Notes: generated from the sequence alone by a model not told the origin. Shown: positions 1-9,724, counted from the first letter of the stretch. The stretch: DNA of 64,000 bases from Pseudomonas sp. ADAK13 (GCF_012935715.1 NZ_CP052860.1:2976001-3040000), one strand, 5' to 3'. Numbers and translations: made by a program.

Positions 1-1
1 A

Positions 2-982
2 GGTGGCATCGTCACTGAGTTGAATGTGGCTGAGGGCGATATTGTCAAAAATGGCCAGACGTTAGCCAAGCTTGACCCGACCAAAACCGAATCCAACTTT
101 GACGAAAGTGCCTCCAAATACCGGGCGTCGCTGGCCAGCGTCGCGCGTTTGCAGGCTGAGGTAGATGGCAAGCCGTTGCTGTTCCCGCCGGAGCTTGAGC
201 GTTACCCGGCACTGGTACGCGCCGAAACCGACCTGTTCAACACACGGCGCAAGGGCCTTGAAGAGTCGTTGGCCGGCGTGCGTTCGTCCCTCGGGCTGGT
301 GCGCAGCGAGCTGGAAATTACCGAAAACCTGGCCAAGGTCGGCGCCGCCAGCAACGTTGAAGTGCTGCGTCTCAAGCGCCAAAAGGCCGAGTTGGAGTTG
401 AAGCTGACCCAGGCTCGCTCCGAGTACATGGTACGAGCCGGTGAGGATCTGGCCAAGGTCAACGCCGACGTCGAGACGCTGTCGTCGGTCATGCGCGGGC
501 GCTCGGATTCGGTGACTCGCCTGACCCTGCGCTCGCCGGTGCGCGGTATCGTCAAGGGCATTGAGGTCACCACCATCGGCGGGATCATCCCGCCCAACGG
601 GCGCTTGATGCAGATTGTGCCGCTGGATGAGCAGTTGTTGATCGAGGCGCGCATCTCCCCGCGGGACATCGCCTTTATCCACCCCGACCAAGTGGCCAAG
701 GTTAAGATCACTGCCTACGACTACTCCATTTATGGTGGCATGGACGGCAAGGTAGTGACCATTTCGCCAGACACCATCCAGGACGAGGTCAAGCCGGAAG
801 TTTTCTACTACCGCGTGTTTATTCGCACCGACGCCGACACCTTGAGAAACAAGGCCGGCAAGTCGTTCTCGATCGTGCCGGGGATGATCGCTTCGGTAGA
901 TATCAAGACCGGCCAGAAAACCGTGCTCGACTATTTGATCAAACCCATGAACCGTGCGCGCGAGGCCTTGCGTGAACGCTAG
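2..982 (+). CDS. Type I secretion membrane fusion protein (HlyD family), 5' truncated by window
   Basis: This is the C-terminal part of a periplasmic adaptor that links an inner-membrane ABC exporter to an outer-membrane TolC-type channel. The reading frame is open from base 2, so the true start lies before the window; the TTG near base 20 lies inside the gene. The visible part begins in the biotinyl-lipoyl-like half-motif (EGDIVKNGQ), passes through a long alpha-helical hairpin rich in Leu, Glu and Arg (residues about 25-170 of the visible part), returns through the second lipoyl half (LRSPVRGIVKGI) and ends in the beta-barrel and C-terminal extension (VPGMIASVDIKTG) typical of HlyD/PrtE adaptors. 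The ABC exporter should lie just upstream. Substrate is unknown. Confidence 0.9.
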   Translation, partial: GGIVTELNVAEGDIVKNGQTLAKLDPTKTESNFDESASKYRASLASVARLQAEVDGKPLLFPPELERYPALVRAETDLFNTRRKGLEESLAGVRSSLGLVRSELEITENLAKVGAASNVEVLRLKRQKAELELKLTQARSEYMVRAGEDLAKVNADVETLSSVMRGRSDSVTRLTLRSPVRGIVKGIEVTTIGGIIPPNGRLMQIVPLDEQLLIEARISPRDIAFIHPDQVAKVKITAYDYSIYGGMDGKVVTISPDTIQDEVKPEVFYYRVFIRTDADTLRNKAGKSFSIVPGMIASVDIKTGQKTVLDYLIKPMNRAREALRER

Positions 983-993
983 CGGAGGTCGCC

Positions 994-1881
994 GTGATCA
1001 GGTTTGCGCTGTGGTGGGGGCTGCTGTTGAGCGGTGTGCCGGGCGCGTGGGCCCTGAGTGACGGTTCGACACCGTTGCTTTGGAACACCCCGGCTGACCA
1101 GGCGACCTGCAACCAGGCCGACTCTTCACTTTGGGTTGAGTTTGCCGGGGGCGATGAGTGCATTCGTTATTTTGCCGGGGCGGTGCTGAGCCATGCGCCA
1201 GTGGTGATCGTGATGTTTCATGGCGACCGCAACGTGGAAATGCACCGCTCTCCCGAGTCGATCCGTGGCAATAGCCTGGCCGCCAAGGTCACGCAGGCCA
1301 AGGCACTCAGCCGGCGCGCGGGCGTGCCGGTGGTGATTGTGGCGCGGCCTGGTACCTACGGGTCCAGCGGCAACCATGGGCAGCGGCGCCAAGCGCGCGA
1401 GTTTATTGCGCTGGATGGCGCGCTGAACGAACTGCGAAAACGCTACAGCATCGGGCAGTTTGTGTTGCTGGGGCACAGCGGCGGCGCCACGGTGGCGGCG
1501 GCATTGTTAACCTTGGGGCGTACCGATATGAAGTGTGTGGTGATGACTTCCGGGGCGTTCGCTCTGGTGCAGCGCGCGCAGATGTTGCGTCAAAGCAAAG
1601 GCTTGCCTTCGCGTCCGGGACGCGACACCAATGGGTTACTGCACCCTTATGATCCCCTCGAACACATCGCCGGCATTGCCGTCGCGCCTGCGCGGCAGTT
1701 GTTCGTGATTGGCAGCGTGGACGACCAGGTAACGCCATTCGTGTTGCAGGAACGTTTTTACCAGGCGCTGATTCGCGCCGGGCATCGTGCACAGTTGGTC
1801 AAGGCGCAGGGCGTGCCTGCGGTGTTTCACCAACTGCGCAATGAGATTGGCCTGAAGACGGCTGCGGGTTGCGCGGGCTAG
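994..1881 (+). CDS. Secreted alpha/beta hydrolase-like protein
   Basis: A 295-residue protein with an N-terminal signal peptide (hydrophobic residues 4-20, cleavage probably after AWA) and an alpha/beta hydrolase core. The nucleophile elbow GHSGG places Ser162 as the likely nucleophile; VFHQL near the C-terminus may supply the catalytic His, and GSVDDQVTP the acid. It lies 11 bases after the HlyD-type gene on the same strand, so it is probably co-transcribed with the secretion system and acts in the periplasm. The substrate cannot be told from sequence. Its TAG stop shares the CTAG tetranucleotide with the stop of the convergent gene that follows, and a 14-base GC palindrome (1873-1886) covers both stops. 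Confidence 0.8.
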   Translation: MIRFALWWGLLLSGVPGAWALSDGSTPLLWNTPADQATCNQADSSLWVEFAGGDECIRYFAGAVLSHAPVVIVMFHGDRNVEMHRSPESIRGNSLAAKVTQAKALSRRAGVPVVIVARPGTYGSSGNHGQRRQAREFIALDGALNELRKRYSIGQFVLLGHSGGATVAAALLTLGRTDMKCVVMTSGAFALVQRAQMLRQSKGLPSRPGRDTNGLLHPYDPLEHIAGIAVAPARQLFVIGSVDDQVTPFVLQERFYQALIRAGHRAQLVKAQGVPAVFHQLRNEIGLKTAAGCAG

Positions 1882-4800
1882 CCCGCAGGCACCGCCTGTT
1901 CGGCTGTGTTCAGCCAATCACAGATCTGCGACAACCCGGTACCACCGGAGCTCTTGACCAGTACCCAATCCCCCGGCTGGAACCACTGATCGGGGTGGTG
2001 TGCCAACGCCTGGCTTAATGCCTTGGCATTCTCGAACCACTGCACTGACAGCTCGTTGCGTAGCTCCCGGTACAGCTCAAGCATCAGCGGCCCGCAGAGC
2101 ACCAAATGCCTGGGCGCCGCCGTGCGCAGCGAGTCAGCCAAGTCCAGGTGGTAGCGCTGGGCGTCGGGGCCCAGTTCCAGCATGTCGCCCAACACCAACA
2201 CCCGGTGCCGTGAGGCCACGGGCAGGTCGGTCATCGAACGCAAGGCCGCGACCATCGAACCGGGGTTGGCGTTGTATGCATCGTTGATCAGTTGGAAATG
2301 CCCGCCGGTGCACTTGATCGAGAGGATATTGCCGCGACCTTCCACCGCTTTGAAACCGGTCAACACCTCCAGTGCGTGCTCGGCCTCAAGTCCGGCGGCG
2401 AACAGCGACGCGAGCACCCCCAGCGCGTTGAGCACCATGTGTCGGCCGCGAGCACTCAGGCTGAAACTCAGCCGTTGCGTGCCACGTTGCGCGGTGACGC
2501 AGACCCGGTCGGCCTCGCTGCGCACGTCGAGCAGGCGTACGTCGGCATCGGCATGTTCGCCATAGCTGGTCACGTGCAAGCGCGCCATTTCGGCGGCATG
2601 GGCGAACACCTCGTAGTGCGGCATGTCACGGCACAGCACCGCGTGGCCGCCGGGTGCCATCGAGCGGAAGATCGCGCTCTTTTTACGCGCCAGGTTCTCA
2701 AGAGTGCCGTGGTATTCCAGGTGCGCCGGAGCCAGCCCGGTCACGATAGCAATGTGTGGGCGCACCAGCTCCGAGTTAATCGGCATGCGGCCCACGGCCA
2801 TTTCGAGTACCCAGAATCTGGCGGGGCGGGGCATGCTCGCCAGGTTCCAGGCGATGCCATGGGGCAGGTTGGCGTTGGCCTCGGTGTGCCCCACTTCCCC
2901 CCAGTGGTTCAGCGCGTGGGCGAGCATGGCGACCACAGTTGTTTTGCCAAAGCTGCCGGTGACGCCGAACACCTGGCCGGCGAATTGCTGCCTGGCGTAT
3001 CGACCCATTTGCAGCATGGCCTCGCTGGTGTCGGCAACCTGCAACACCGGCAGGCCACTGTTCAGATAGGGCGTCGGGTCTACACACAAGAAAGCCGAAG
3101 GGCGCCGCTCAGGGCTCGCCTGAGCCCAGCGCAGTGCCGACTGCTCTTCGTTGGGGCCGACTTTGCCGGGATGCCGATTGAGCATGCGTTGCGGTTTGAA
3201 AAACTGCATCGACGGCGTCAAACCCGACGTGTACCAGCCGGCCGGCGGCTGTTTTGCCCAAGTCCCGTGGGTCACACGGGCTAAGGTGTTGGCGTCCCAG
3301 GCCCAGTCGAGGGGGGCTGCATCCTGGGCCAGGCTCACCTGCGGCGCGCCGTTGAGCAGGTAGCGGTGGTAGGCAATCAGCCCCGAAAGGTAATGCTCCA
3401 CGTCGTCGATGCGCACCCTGAACGCGTGGTGACGGATAAAAAACGAACCGACAATGCGCGCAGGGTTGGCGAAGTACATCGCCATCTCCGGCCAGAAATA
3501 CCCGTTGAGCAGATAGCGCGCACGATGATGCAAGGCTCGGTAAAACGCGTGCAGATCGATCGCGGTGAGCAGATGGCGCAAATCGGATTGTTGGGCGATG
3601 CGTTCAAGCATCTGTTGCGCGGCCATCATTAATTCCAGCAGGGTCGGAAAAGTGGTGATTCGCTGCTGCACGAACCCCAGGTAACCCGCAACGTTATTCA
3701 GGCCGAAGCGGAAATACTTCTCGTCAGGTCGGTAGCGCGTCAGTTCGTTTACGCAGTAGCTGAGCCAGTGATCGTGCTCGCGCCAGTGCTCTTTTTCGAT
3801 GAAGTAGTCGAAGGCTTTCTCCACCACGGTCAACCAGCGTTCATCGCGGGTCAGGCCGTAGAGGCGGATCAGCCCGAACGCGGCTTCGCCGTCGTAGTAG
3901 ATAATCCGGAACGCCTCTTTTACAGCGAGGTCGCGGCCATGCAAGACATGCACGAAGGCGCCGGTGGTCGCGTCCTGCATCCAGGCCATGCCATTGGCCA
4001 GGGCTTCCAGCACGGGTAGATAGTGGCGGGTACCGGTGACTTCGCTGTACTTGACCAGAGCCAGCAGGCACACGGCATTGCCGCCCAGTTTGATCTCGTC
4101 ACCGGTGTCCAGCAGATACGCGGCTACGCTGGCGTCGGGCAGCACGTAGGATTTGATCAGCTCCTGGGTGAGGCAGGCCAGCGAGCGGTCGATGGCGGAC
4201 TTAAGCGCTTCATCGCCGGTCAGTGCCCAGGCCTCGATCATTGAGTAGGTGGTACTGGCATGGCGCAACGTGTTGTAGTTTTTTATCGCCCGGTCGAAGC
4301 ACGGGAAATAGCCGTAGACGAACTGTCCGCTGTCCTGCACCTGCGCGCCCAGGTAGTTTGCGGCGCTGGTGATGCTCGCCCTTACCATGCCGGGCTCCAG
4401 CGCTGCCAACGTGCGCCAGCCAGTTTCTGCCGGGCCCGGGTTCAGCAAGTGGGGTACGCCGTCTTCTGCACAAAAAACGCCCAGCGTGTCGAACATGAAC
4501 ACCGGTGTTTCAGGTTTCAGCGTGGCGATCAGGTCGGCGGTATTGAGCCCTGTAAAACGACGCCTGGCATACACCGTAAAATTTCCGGCATTGAAGGTCG
4601 CGTGATTGATAGCGTTGCCGCCATACAGAATCGCGTTGGCATTCAGTTCCTGCTCGGTGATCGCAATTTGCAGCGTCGCATCGAAGGCAATACCGTGCCG
4701 GAAGTAATTACGCTTGTGGCGCTTGAAGCGCGCATTGAGTTGGGCCCAGGTGATAGGGCTTACGTTAATTGCGTATTCGACGCGTATCCATGAACGTTCG

Positions 4801-5036
4801 GCGATGTTGTCCGACTTCGCACAGTTTCGTTCGTAGCTTTCCTGCACTTGTTGTATGCCGGTTTGCCAGGCGGTTTCGAAGTTATCTGCCGTTACATGAA
4901 AAACATGTGCGCGCCGTGTAGTGTCGCTCAGAGAGAAAAACAAGGTACAGGGTGCAGTGTCTGATGATATAGCAGGCCCATTAATTTCCTTGCTCAAATG
5001 AGCATAACAAGCAAGCAGTTGCTGTTTCACAGACAT
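1878..5036 (-). CDS. Mur ligase family protein with an N-terminal helical toroid-like half
   Basis: A 1052-residue protein of two halves. Residues about 200-600 are helix-rich with repeated Trp/Tyr/Glu-containing hairpins (for example around YYDGEAAFGL), resembling (alpha/alpha) toroid proteins of the glycosidase type. Residues about 610-1050 are a Mur ligase: P-loop VTGSFGKT at 692-699 and the MurF-like signature NDAYNANPG at 918-926. Mur ligases use ATP to join an amino acid or peptide to a carboxylate. It is more than twice the length of MurF (about 450 residues), so it is unlikely to be the housekeeping enzyme; a role in a peptide-like polymer or modified envelope precursor is inference. 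A ribbon-helix-helix gene lies upstream on the same strand. Confidence 0.8.
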   Translation of the reverse strand: MSVKQQLLACYAHLSKEINGPAISSDTAPCTLFFSLSDTTRRAHVFHVTADNFETAWQTGIQQVQESYERNCAKSDNIAERSWIRVEYAINVSPITWAQLNARFKRHKRNYFRHGIAFDATLQIAITEQELNANAILYGGNAINHATFNAGNFTVYARRRFTGLNTADLIATLKPETPVFMFDTLGVFCAEDGVPHLLNPGPAETGWRTLAALEPGMVRASITSAANYLGAQVQDSGQFVYGYFPCFDRAIKNYNTLRHASTTYSMIEAWALTGDEALKSAIDRSLACLTQELIKSYVLPDASVAAYLLDTGDEIKLGGNAVCLLALVKYSEVTGTRHYLPVLEALANGMAWMQDATTGAFVHVLHGRDLAVKEAFRIIYYDGEAAFGLIRLYGLTRDERWLTVVEKAFDYFIEKEHWREHDHWLSYCVNELTRYRPDEKYFRFGLNNVAGYLGFVQQRITTFPTLLELMMAAQQMLERIAQQSDLRHLLTAIDLHAFYRALHHRARYLLNGYFWPEMAMYFANPARIVGSFFIRHHAFRVRIDDVEHYLSGLIAYHRYLLNGAPQVSLAQDAAPLDWAWDANTLARVTHGTWAKQPPAGWYTSGLTPSMQFFKPQRMLNRHPGKVGPNEEQSALRWAQASPERRPSAFLCVDPTPYLNSGLPVLQVADTSEAMLQMGRYARQQFAGQVFGVTGSFGKTTVVAMLAHALNHWGEVGHTEANANLPHGIAWNLASMPRPARFWVLEMAVGRMPINSELVRPHIAIVTGLAPAHLEYHGTLENLARKKSAIFRSMAPGGHAVLCRDMPHYEVFAHAAEMARLHVTSYGEHADADVRLLDVRSEADRVCVTAQRGTQRLSFSLSARGRHMVLNALGVLASLFAAGLEAEHALEVLTGFKAVEGRGNILSIKCTGGHFQLINDAYNANPGSMVAALRSMTDLPVASRHRVLVLGDMLELGPDAQRYHLDLADSLRTAAPRHLVLCGPLMLELYRELRNELSVQWFENAKALSQALAHHPDQWFQPGDWVLVKSSGGTGLSQICDWLNTAEQAVPAG

Positions 5037-5165
5037 AGTTCATCACCAGTCATTAACTTGGACAGGAGGGGGCATGCAGTTCCGCGAATAAACTGCACGC
5101 CGAACGATAGATAAGGAGGAAGTTGTGCCGTGTTTTTATAAAGGCAAATCAGCCGAGCTTATATA

Positions 5166-5366
5166 TCAGGAATAGAGTGATGAATCCTCTTTCGCCGGTT
5201 CCAGGACGGAAGGAGGGATTTGGCTCTCGTACTGCTGGAGATGGTCGCGAATGAGCTTGCGAATGACCTGAGAAATAGTAAGGTCAACTTCCTCAGACAA
5301 TGACTCAAGACGCTGCTTGGTCGGATGGTCGATGAGAATGGTCAGACGCGTTGTTTTTTCAGGCAT
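5166..5366 (-). CDS. Ribbon-helix-helix (CopG/Arc-type) regulator
   Basis: A 66-residue protein with the RHH layout: a short basic beta strand near the N-terminus (TTRLTILID), then two helices (KQRLESLSEEV and ISQVIRKLIRDHL). Proteins of this family bind DNA as dimers through the paired strand. The C-terminal 20 residues are polar and not part of the fold. It lies 129 bases upstream of the Mur-ligase fusion gene on the same strand and may regulate it; no toxin partner is visible beside it, so an antitoxin role is not supported. Confidence 0.75.
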   Translation of the reverse strand: MPEKTTRLTILIDHPTKQRLESLSEEVDLTISQVIRKLIRDHLQQYESQIPPSVLEPAKEDSSLYS

Positions 5367-5925
5367 TTTCTTGATCCTTTTACAAAAGCGCGGTCTCGAC
5401 TGCCGCGTGCAGTAAGTGCTGGAAGACGTATAGGTTCCTTAGAACAAACCAATGGGGTGATCAATTGATTCATTGGAAGTCTAATTCAAATCGATGCGCG
5501 TTTTCCATCACTGTGCGGAGAAGGTTGCGATAATGTGAAGTTCTGCACCTTCTTCGCGGCTCTTATTATCATAGGGTTATAATGCTATGAACATCAGATA
5601 TAGCCGGTTTTCAAGAAAGCTATCTCAAACTGTAGGGGGTGTCAAAAGCCAATATTATCTATAACTAAAGTAGTGGTTGTACTGTTTGGTGAGTTTGATT
5701 ATGTATTTTCACGCATTACGTCATGACGGCTTTTCAAAAACTTGGCGCTCACAACATTCTGTCACAAAATACCAATTGATTGTTTTGGAATGCAAGGGTT
5801 TGTTATTCGCAAATAATAGGGGATGTAATTGGAAGGGGGGTAGGAAGAAGCGGCTTGTAAGTCAGAGGGGAGGCTGGTCGTGGTTCAGGCAAAAGGGGCC
5901 AGGGACCCCTTTCCGGGCAGAGTGA
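5367..5925. other. Intergenic region, AT-richer, no gene supported
   Basis: About 560 bases between the ribbon-helix-helix gene and the cupin gene. It is AT-richer than its surroundings. The only open frame (5677-5925, 82 codons) runs into the 3' flank of the cupin gene, lacks a convincing ribosome binding site and has no recognisable composition. I see no RNA gene. Promoter elements for the minus-strand regulator probably lie at its left end. Confidence 0.5.
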
Positions 5926-6270
5926 TCAGGCAAACACAAAATACTTGCGCACCGTCTCGACCACTTCCCACGTCCCCTTCATCCCCGGCTCCACCACAAA
6001 GATATCCCCAGCCCGCAAATGGATCGGCTCCAGGCCATCCGGGGTGATCACGCAGTAGCCTTCCTGGAAGTGGCAGTATTCCCACTTCACATACTCCACC
6101 CGCCATTTGCCCGGGGTGCAGATCCAGGTGCCCATGATCTTGCTGCCGTCTTCGCTGGTGTAGGCGTTGAGGTTGACGGTGTGCGGGTCGCCTTCGAGTT
6201 TTTCCCATTTGCAGGCGTCCAGCACCGGCAGTGGGTGGGTGTCGCGCAGTACGGTGATTGGCTTGGACAT
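5926..6270 (-). CDS. Cupin domain protein (EutQ-like/Cupin_3 type)
   Basis: A 114-residue single-domain cupin. The second half shows the usual strand pattern with EGYCVITPDG and the turn RAGDIFVVEPGMKGTWEV, typical of the small Cupin_3 group found with ureidoglycine aminohydrolase-like proteins. Metal ligands are only partly conserved (a Glu-Tyr-Cys-His run near residue 65), so enzymatic activity is uncertain. It stands alone on the minus strand between a noncoding stretch and a REP pair. Function in the cell is unknown. Confidence 0.8.
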   Translation of the reverse strand: MSKPITVLRDTHPLPVLDACKWEKLEGDPHTVNLNAYTSEDGSKIMGTWICTPGKWRVEYVKWEYCHFQEGYCVITPDGLEPIHLRAGDIFVVEPGMKGTWEVVETVRKYFVFA

Positions 6271-6659
6271 GATGATTCCGAGGCAGAGGAAGGGAAGTCC
6301 GAACCCTATCGCCTTGGGCCGCCCGCCAATGGTCTGAACTCGACATCGGGATGCCAGGAAGCGCAGTCATTTGCACATCCGTGAGTCACCGCTAACCCCT
6401 GTGGGAGCCGGGCTTGCCCGCGATGGCGGAGTGTCAGGCGATGGAAGGGGAAGCTGTGCCGGCCTCATCGCGGGCAAGCCCGGCTCCCACAGGGAATATT
6501 TGTTGTTTGAAGGAATGAGTCAGTACGAAATATCTGTGCGCCAATCAGCCATTTCCTCGCAGTAAGTGCGAAAGATTTCCCGCTTTGCGCTGGAATTCGC
6601 AAGAATATTTACAGCTGGCCCTCGTATCATTCACCCCAGTAACGACCGAGAGCCTTGAA
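6271..6659. other. Intergenic region upstream of kynB
   Basis: This 389-base stretch holds the upstream side of the cupin gene, one REP pair (6397-6494) and about 165 bases before the kynB start that should include the kynBA promoter. I see no further gene. An open frame that starts at 6585 only extends kynB upstream without a ribosome binding site. Confidence 0.5.
6397..6494. repeat. REP pair, 'GTGGGAGC' class
   Basis: Two inverted copies of the Pseudomonas REP core (GTGGGAGCCGGGCTTGCCCG and its complement), about 50 bases apart, form a large imperfect hairpin with each arm containing its own small palindrome. The arms end in CCCTGTGGGAG and CTCCCACAGGG. Confidence 0.9.
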
Positions 6660-7310
6660 ATGAATCCAATAAAAACGTGGTGGGACATCAGCCCGCCCTT
6701 GAGCACCGCGACCCCGACCTGGCCGGGTGATACGCCGTTTCAGGAAGAGCGGGTCTGGCAGTTCGGCCCCGAGTGCCCGGTGAATGTCGGGCGCATCACC
6801 CTGTCGCCCCACACCGGCGCCCATGTGGACGCGCCGTTGCACTACAGCGCTGACGGTGCGCCGATCGGCGAAGTGTCCCTGGAGGTATACATGGGCCCGT
6901 GCCGGGTGCTGCACTGCCTGGGCAGCGGCTCGCTGGTGCAACCGCATCAGTTGGAAGGCCGCCTGGATAACCTGCCGGAGCGGGTGCTGTTGCGCACTTA
7001 TCAACAGGCACCGCTGGATACCTGGGATTCGAATTTCACTGCAGTCGCCCCGCAAACCGTCGAACTGCTGGCCAGCCTCGGTGTGCGCCTGATCGGTATC
7101 GACACGCCGTCCCTCGACCCGCAACAGTCCAAGACCATGGACTCCCACAACGCCGTCGCCCGGCATGGCATGGCGATTCTCGAAGGCATCGTCCTCGACG
7201 ACGTGCCGGAGGGCGATTACGAGTTGATCGCGTTGCCGCTGCGGTTTGCCAACCTCGATGCCAGCCCGGTACGAGCCATTCTCCGCCCGCTCAAGGAGCC
7301 CACGCGATGA
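6660..7310 (+). CDS. kynB: Kynurenine formamidase (arylformamidase)
   Basis: KynB hydrolyses N-formyl-L-kynurenine to L-kynurenine and formate, step two of tryptophan breakdown. The 216-residue protein has the cyclase-family metal motif [11 protein letters not shown], giving His51, His55, Asp57 and His61 as likely metal/catalytic residues, and the conserved GIDTPSLDP segment. I chose the ATG at 6660 because family members begin with a Trp-Asp-Ile-Ser-Pro segment a few residues in; the frame is open further upstream but without family sequence. The stop overlaps the kynA start by four bases (ATGA), so the two are translationally coupled. KynR (17903-18376) is the likely regulator. Confidence 0.95.
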   Translation: MNPIKTWWDISPPLSTATPTWPGDTPFQEERVWQFGPECPVNVGRITLSPHTGAHVDAPLHYSADGAPIGEVSLEVYMGPCRVLHCLGSGSLVQPHQLEGRLDNLPERVLLRTYQQAPLDTWDSNFTAVAPQTVELLASLGVRLIGIDTPSLDPQQSKTMDSHNAVARHGMAILEGIVLDDVPEGDYELIALPLRFANLDASPVRAILRPLKEPTR

Positions 7311-8164
7311 GCCAGTGTCCTTTCTCCCCCGATTACCAGCCGCCGGAAGAATGGCATAACGCCGAGCTGAATTTTTCCGAGTCCATGAGCTATGGCGACT
7401 ACCTGGACCTGGGCAAAGTGCTCAGCGCCCAACACCCGCTGTCACCGGACCACAACGAGATGCTGTTCATCATCCAGCACCAGACCTCGGAGCTGTGGAT
7501 GAAGCTGATGCTCCACGAACTCAAGGCTGCCCGCGAACACGTGCGGCTGGGTGAGTTGCCGCCGGCGTTCAAGATGCTGGCGCGGGTGTCGCGGATCTTT
7601 GACCAACTGGTGCACGCCTGGGCGGTGCTGGCGACCATGACGCCGTCGGAGTACAAGTCGATTCGTCCGTACCTGGGCCAGTCGTCGGGCTTCCAGTCAT
7701 TCCAGTACCGGGAAATCGAATTCATCCTCGGCAACAAAAGCGCGGCGCTGTTGCGGCCTCACGCCCATCGCCCGGAGTTATTGAACGAGTTGAAAGTGGC
7801 GATTGCCACGCCGTCGCTGTACGACGAGGCGGTCAACCTGATGGCCAAGGCCGGACTGGCGATCGACCCGCAGCGCGCTGAACGCGACCCCACGGCGCCG
7901 ACGGTTCACGATGACTCAGTGGAGGCGGCGTGGCGCGAGGTTTATCGCGACCCGAGCCGGTATTGGGACCTGTACCAACTGGCCGAAAAGTTTATCGACC
8001 TGGAAGATTCCTTCCGTCAGTGGCGCTTCCGCCATGTCACTACCGTGGAGCGGATCATCGGCTTCCAGCCGGGCACCGGCGGCACCGAAGGCGTGGGTTA
8101 CCTGCGCAAGATGCTCGACACCGTGCTGTTCCCCGAGCTGTGGCGAGTGCGTTCCACGCTGTAA
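7307..8164 (+). CDS. kynA: Tryptophan 2,3-dioxygenase
   Basis: KynA is the haem enzyme that opens the indole ring of L-tryptophan with O2 to give N-formylkynurenine, the committed step of the pathway. The 285-residue length is normal. Recognisable family blocks are the [15 protein letters not shown] helix, [14 protein letters not shown], the haem-proximal [11 protein letters not shown] near residue 245 and the substrate loop [13 protein letters not shown]. It overlaps kynB by four bases and is followed directly by an intrinsic terminator, so kynBA is a two-gene operon. In P. aeruginosa kynB is instead paired with kynU; here kynU lies 10 kb away. Confidence 0.96.
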   Translation: MSQCPFSPDYQPPEEWHNAELNFSESMSYGDYLDLGKVLSAQHPLSPDHNEMLFIIQHQTSELWMKLMLHELKAAREHVRLGELPPAFKMLARVSRIFDQLVHAWAVLATMTPSEYKSIRPYLGQSSGFQSFQYREIEFILGNKSAALLRPHAHRPELLNELKVAIATPSLYDEAVNLMAKAGLAIDPQRAERDPTAPTVHDDSVEAAWREVYRDPSRYWDLYQLAEKFIDLEDSFRQWRFRHVTTVERIIGFQPGTGGTEGVGYLRKMLDTVLFPELWRVRSTL

Positions 8165-8176
8165 TCAAGGCCCAGC

Positions 8177-8214
8177 AAAAAGCCCCGGCACTCATCGAGT
8201 ACCGGGGCTTTTTT
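8177..8214 (+). terminator. Intrinsic terminator of kynBA
   Basis: A stem of AAGCCCCGG with CCGGGGCTT around a 13-base loop, flanked by an A-run before and a T-run after, lies 12 bases after the kynA stop. Confidence 0.92.
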
Positions 8215-8231
8215 ACAGCTCAAATACGCCA

Positions 8232-8319
8232 CCTGTAGGAGCCGGCTTGCCGGCGATAGCGGCCTTGAGGCTAGCGCAAGGCTACGGTCCTCATCGCCGG
8301 CAAGCCGGCTCCTACAAGG
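8232..8319. repeat. REP pair, 'GTAGGAGC' class
   Basis: Inverted copies of TGTAGGAGCCGGCTTGCCGG facing each other across about 40 bases. The right arm ends one base before the stop codon of the minus-strand permease gene, so the hairpin could also protect or end that transcript. Confidence 0.9.
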
Positions 8320-8320
8320 G

Positions 8321-9724
8321 TTAGCGTGCGGCGGCCAAGGCTTTACCCTTGCTCAACCGCAACCGGTACGCCACATAGATAATCCCGACCCAAACCGGAA
8401 TCGCATACACCGACGCCCGCACACCCGGAATCGCCAGCATCACGCAGATGATCATCAGCATGAACGCCAGGCACAGGTAGTTGCTGAACGGGAACCAGAA
8501 GGTCTTGAACGACGGCACCACGCCTTGCTCGCCCATGGCCTTGCGGAACTTGATGTGGGTCAGGCTGATCAGCGCCCAGTTGATCATCAGCGAAGCAACC
8601 ACCAGCGCGAACAACAGCTCCAGCGCGTCATGCGGCGCGACGTAGTTGATCACCACGCACAACAGCGTCACCAGGGCCGAAATGCCCAGGGCACGCAACG
8701 GCACGCCTTGCTTGTTCAACTTCATCAGCGCTTTGGGCGCATCGCCTTGCTCGGCCAGGCCGAACAGCATGCGGCTGTTGCAGTACACGCCGCTGTTGTA
8801 CACCGACAGCGCCGCGGTCAATACCACGAAGTTGAGGATGTGGGCGGCGGTGTCGTTACCGATCAAGGAAAAGATCTGCACAAACGGGCTGCCGCTGTAG
8901 GCATCGCCCGACGCGCCGAGGGTTTGCAGCAGTTGGTCCCATGGGTACAGCGACAGCAGCACGGTGAGGGCGCCGACGTAGAAAATCAGGATCCGGTACA
9001 CCACCTGGTTGATCGCCTTCGGGATCACCTTGCGTGGCTCGCTGGCTTCGGCGGCGGTAATGCCCACCAGCTCCAGGCCGCCGAACGAGAACATGATGAA
9101 CGCCATGGACATCAACAGCCCCATGCCGCCATTGGGGAAGAACCCGCCGTGGCTCCACAGGTTGCTCACCGAGGCTTGCGGGCCGCCGGTGCCGCTGAAC
9201 AGCAGGTAGCAGCCGAGCACGATCATGCCGACAATCGCCACCACCTTGATGATCGCAAACCAGAACTCGGTCTCACCGAAGAACTTCACGTTGAGGGTGT
9301 TGATCAGGTTGACCAGCACAAAGAACACCACCGCGCTGACCCAGGTCGGAATCTCCGGCCACCAGAACTGGATGTACTTGCCCACCGCCGTCAGCTCGGC
9401 CATGCCCACCAGTACGTAGAGTACCCAGTAGTTCCAGCCGGCGAGGAAGCCTGCGTAACCGCCCCAGTATTTGTGGGCGAAGTGGCTGAAGGAGCCTGCC
9501 ACCGGTTCCTCGACGATCATCTCGCCCAGCTGGCGCATGATCAGGAACGCGATGAAACCGGCTACCGCATAGCCCAGGATCATCGAGGGGCCAGCCGACT
9601 TGAGCACGCCCGCCGAGCCGAGGAACAGCCCGGTCCCGATCGCCCCTCCCAAGGCAATCAGCTGAATATGCCGGTTCTTCAGGCCACGCTTGAGGCCCAC
9701 CGGGTTAACCATGTCATCCGCCAT
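8321..9724 (-). CDS. aroP: Aromatic amino acid permease, AroP type
   Basis: A 467-residue APC-superfamily proton symporter with twelve predicted membrane helices. It matches E. coli AroP almost word for word in the opening RGLKNRHIQLIALGG, the GTGLFLGSA loop, RQLGEMIVEEPVAGSFSH and SFGGLELVGITAAEA. It probably brings tryptophan (and Phe/Tyr) into the cell for the neighbouring kyn genes. It lies 71 bases downstream of antC on the same strand and may be the last gene of the ant operon. I chose the ATG at 9724: AGAAGGGA sits six bases before it, whereas the upstream ATG at 9730 has that site directly against it. Confidence 0.93.
   Translation of the reverse strand: MADDMVNPVGLKRGLKNRHIQLIALGGAIGTGLFLGSAGVLKSAGPSMILGYAVAGFIAFLIMRQLGEMIVEEPVAGSFSHFAHKYWGGYAGFLAGWNYWVLYVLVGMAELTAVGKYIQFWWPEIPTWVSAVVFFVLVNLINTLNVKFFGETEFWFAIIKVVAIVGMIVLGCYLLFSGTGGPQASVSNLWSHGGFFPNGGMGLLMSMAFIMFSFGGLELVGITAAEASEPRKVIPKAINQVVYRILIFYVGALTVLLSLYPWDQLLQTLGASGDAYSGSPFVQIFSLIGNDTAAHILNFVVLTAALSVYNSGVYCNSRMLFGLAEQGDAPKALMKLNKQGVPLRALGISALVTLLCVVINYVAPHDALELLFALVVASLMINWALISLTHIKFRKAMGEQGVVPSFKTFWFPFSNYLCLAFMLMIICVMLAIPGVRASVYAIPVWVGIIYVAYRLRLSKGKALAAAR

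Noticed and set aside
1878..5036. Housekeeping murF
   Set aside because: The protein is over twice the normal size and lies outside any dcw-like cluster.
5166..5366. Antitoxin of a toxin-antitoxin pair
   Set aside because: No small toxin gene lies beside it.
5677..5925. 82-codon plus-strand frame
   Set aside because: No ribosome binding site, no recognisable composition and it runs to the end of a convergent gene.
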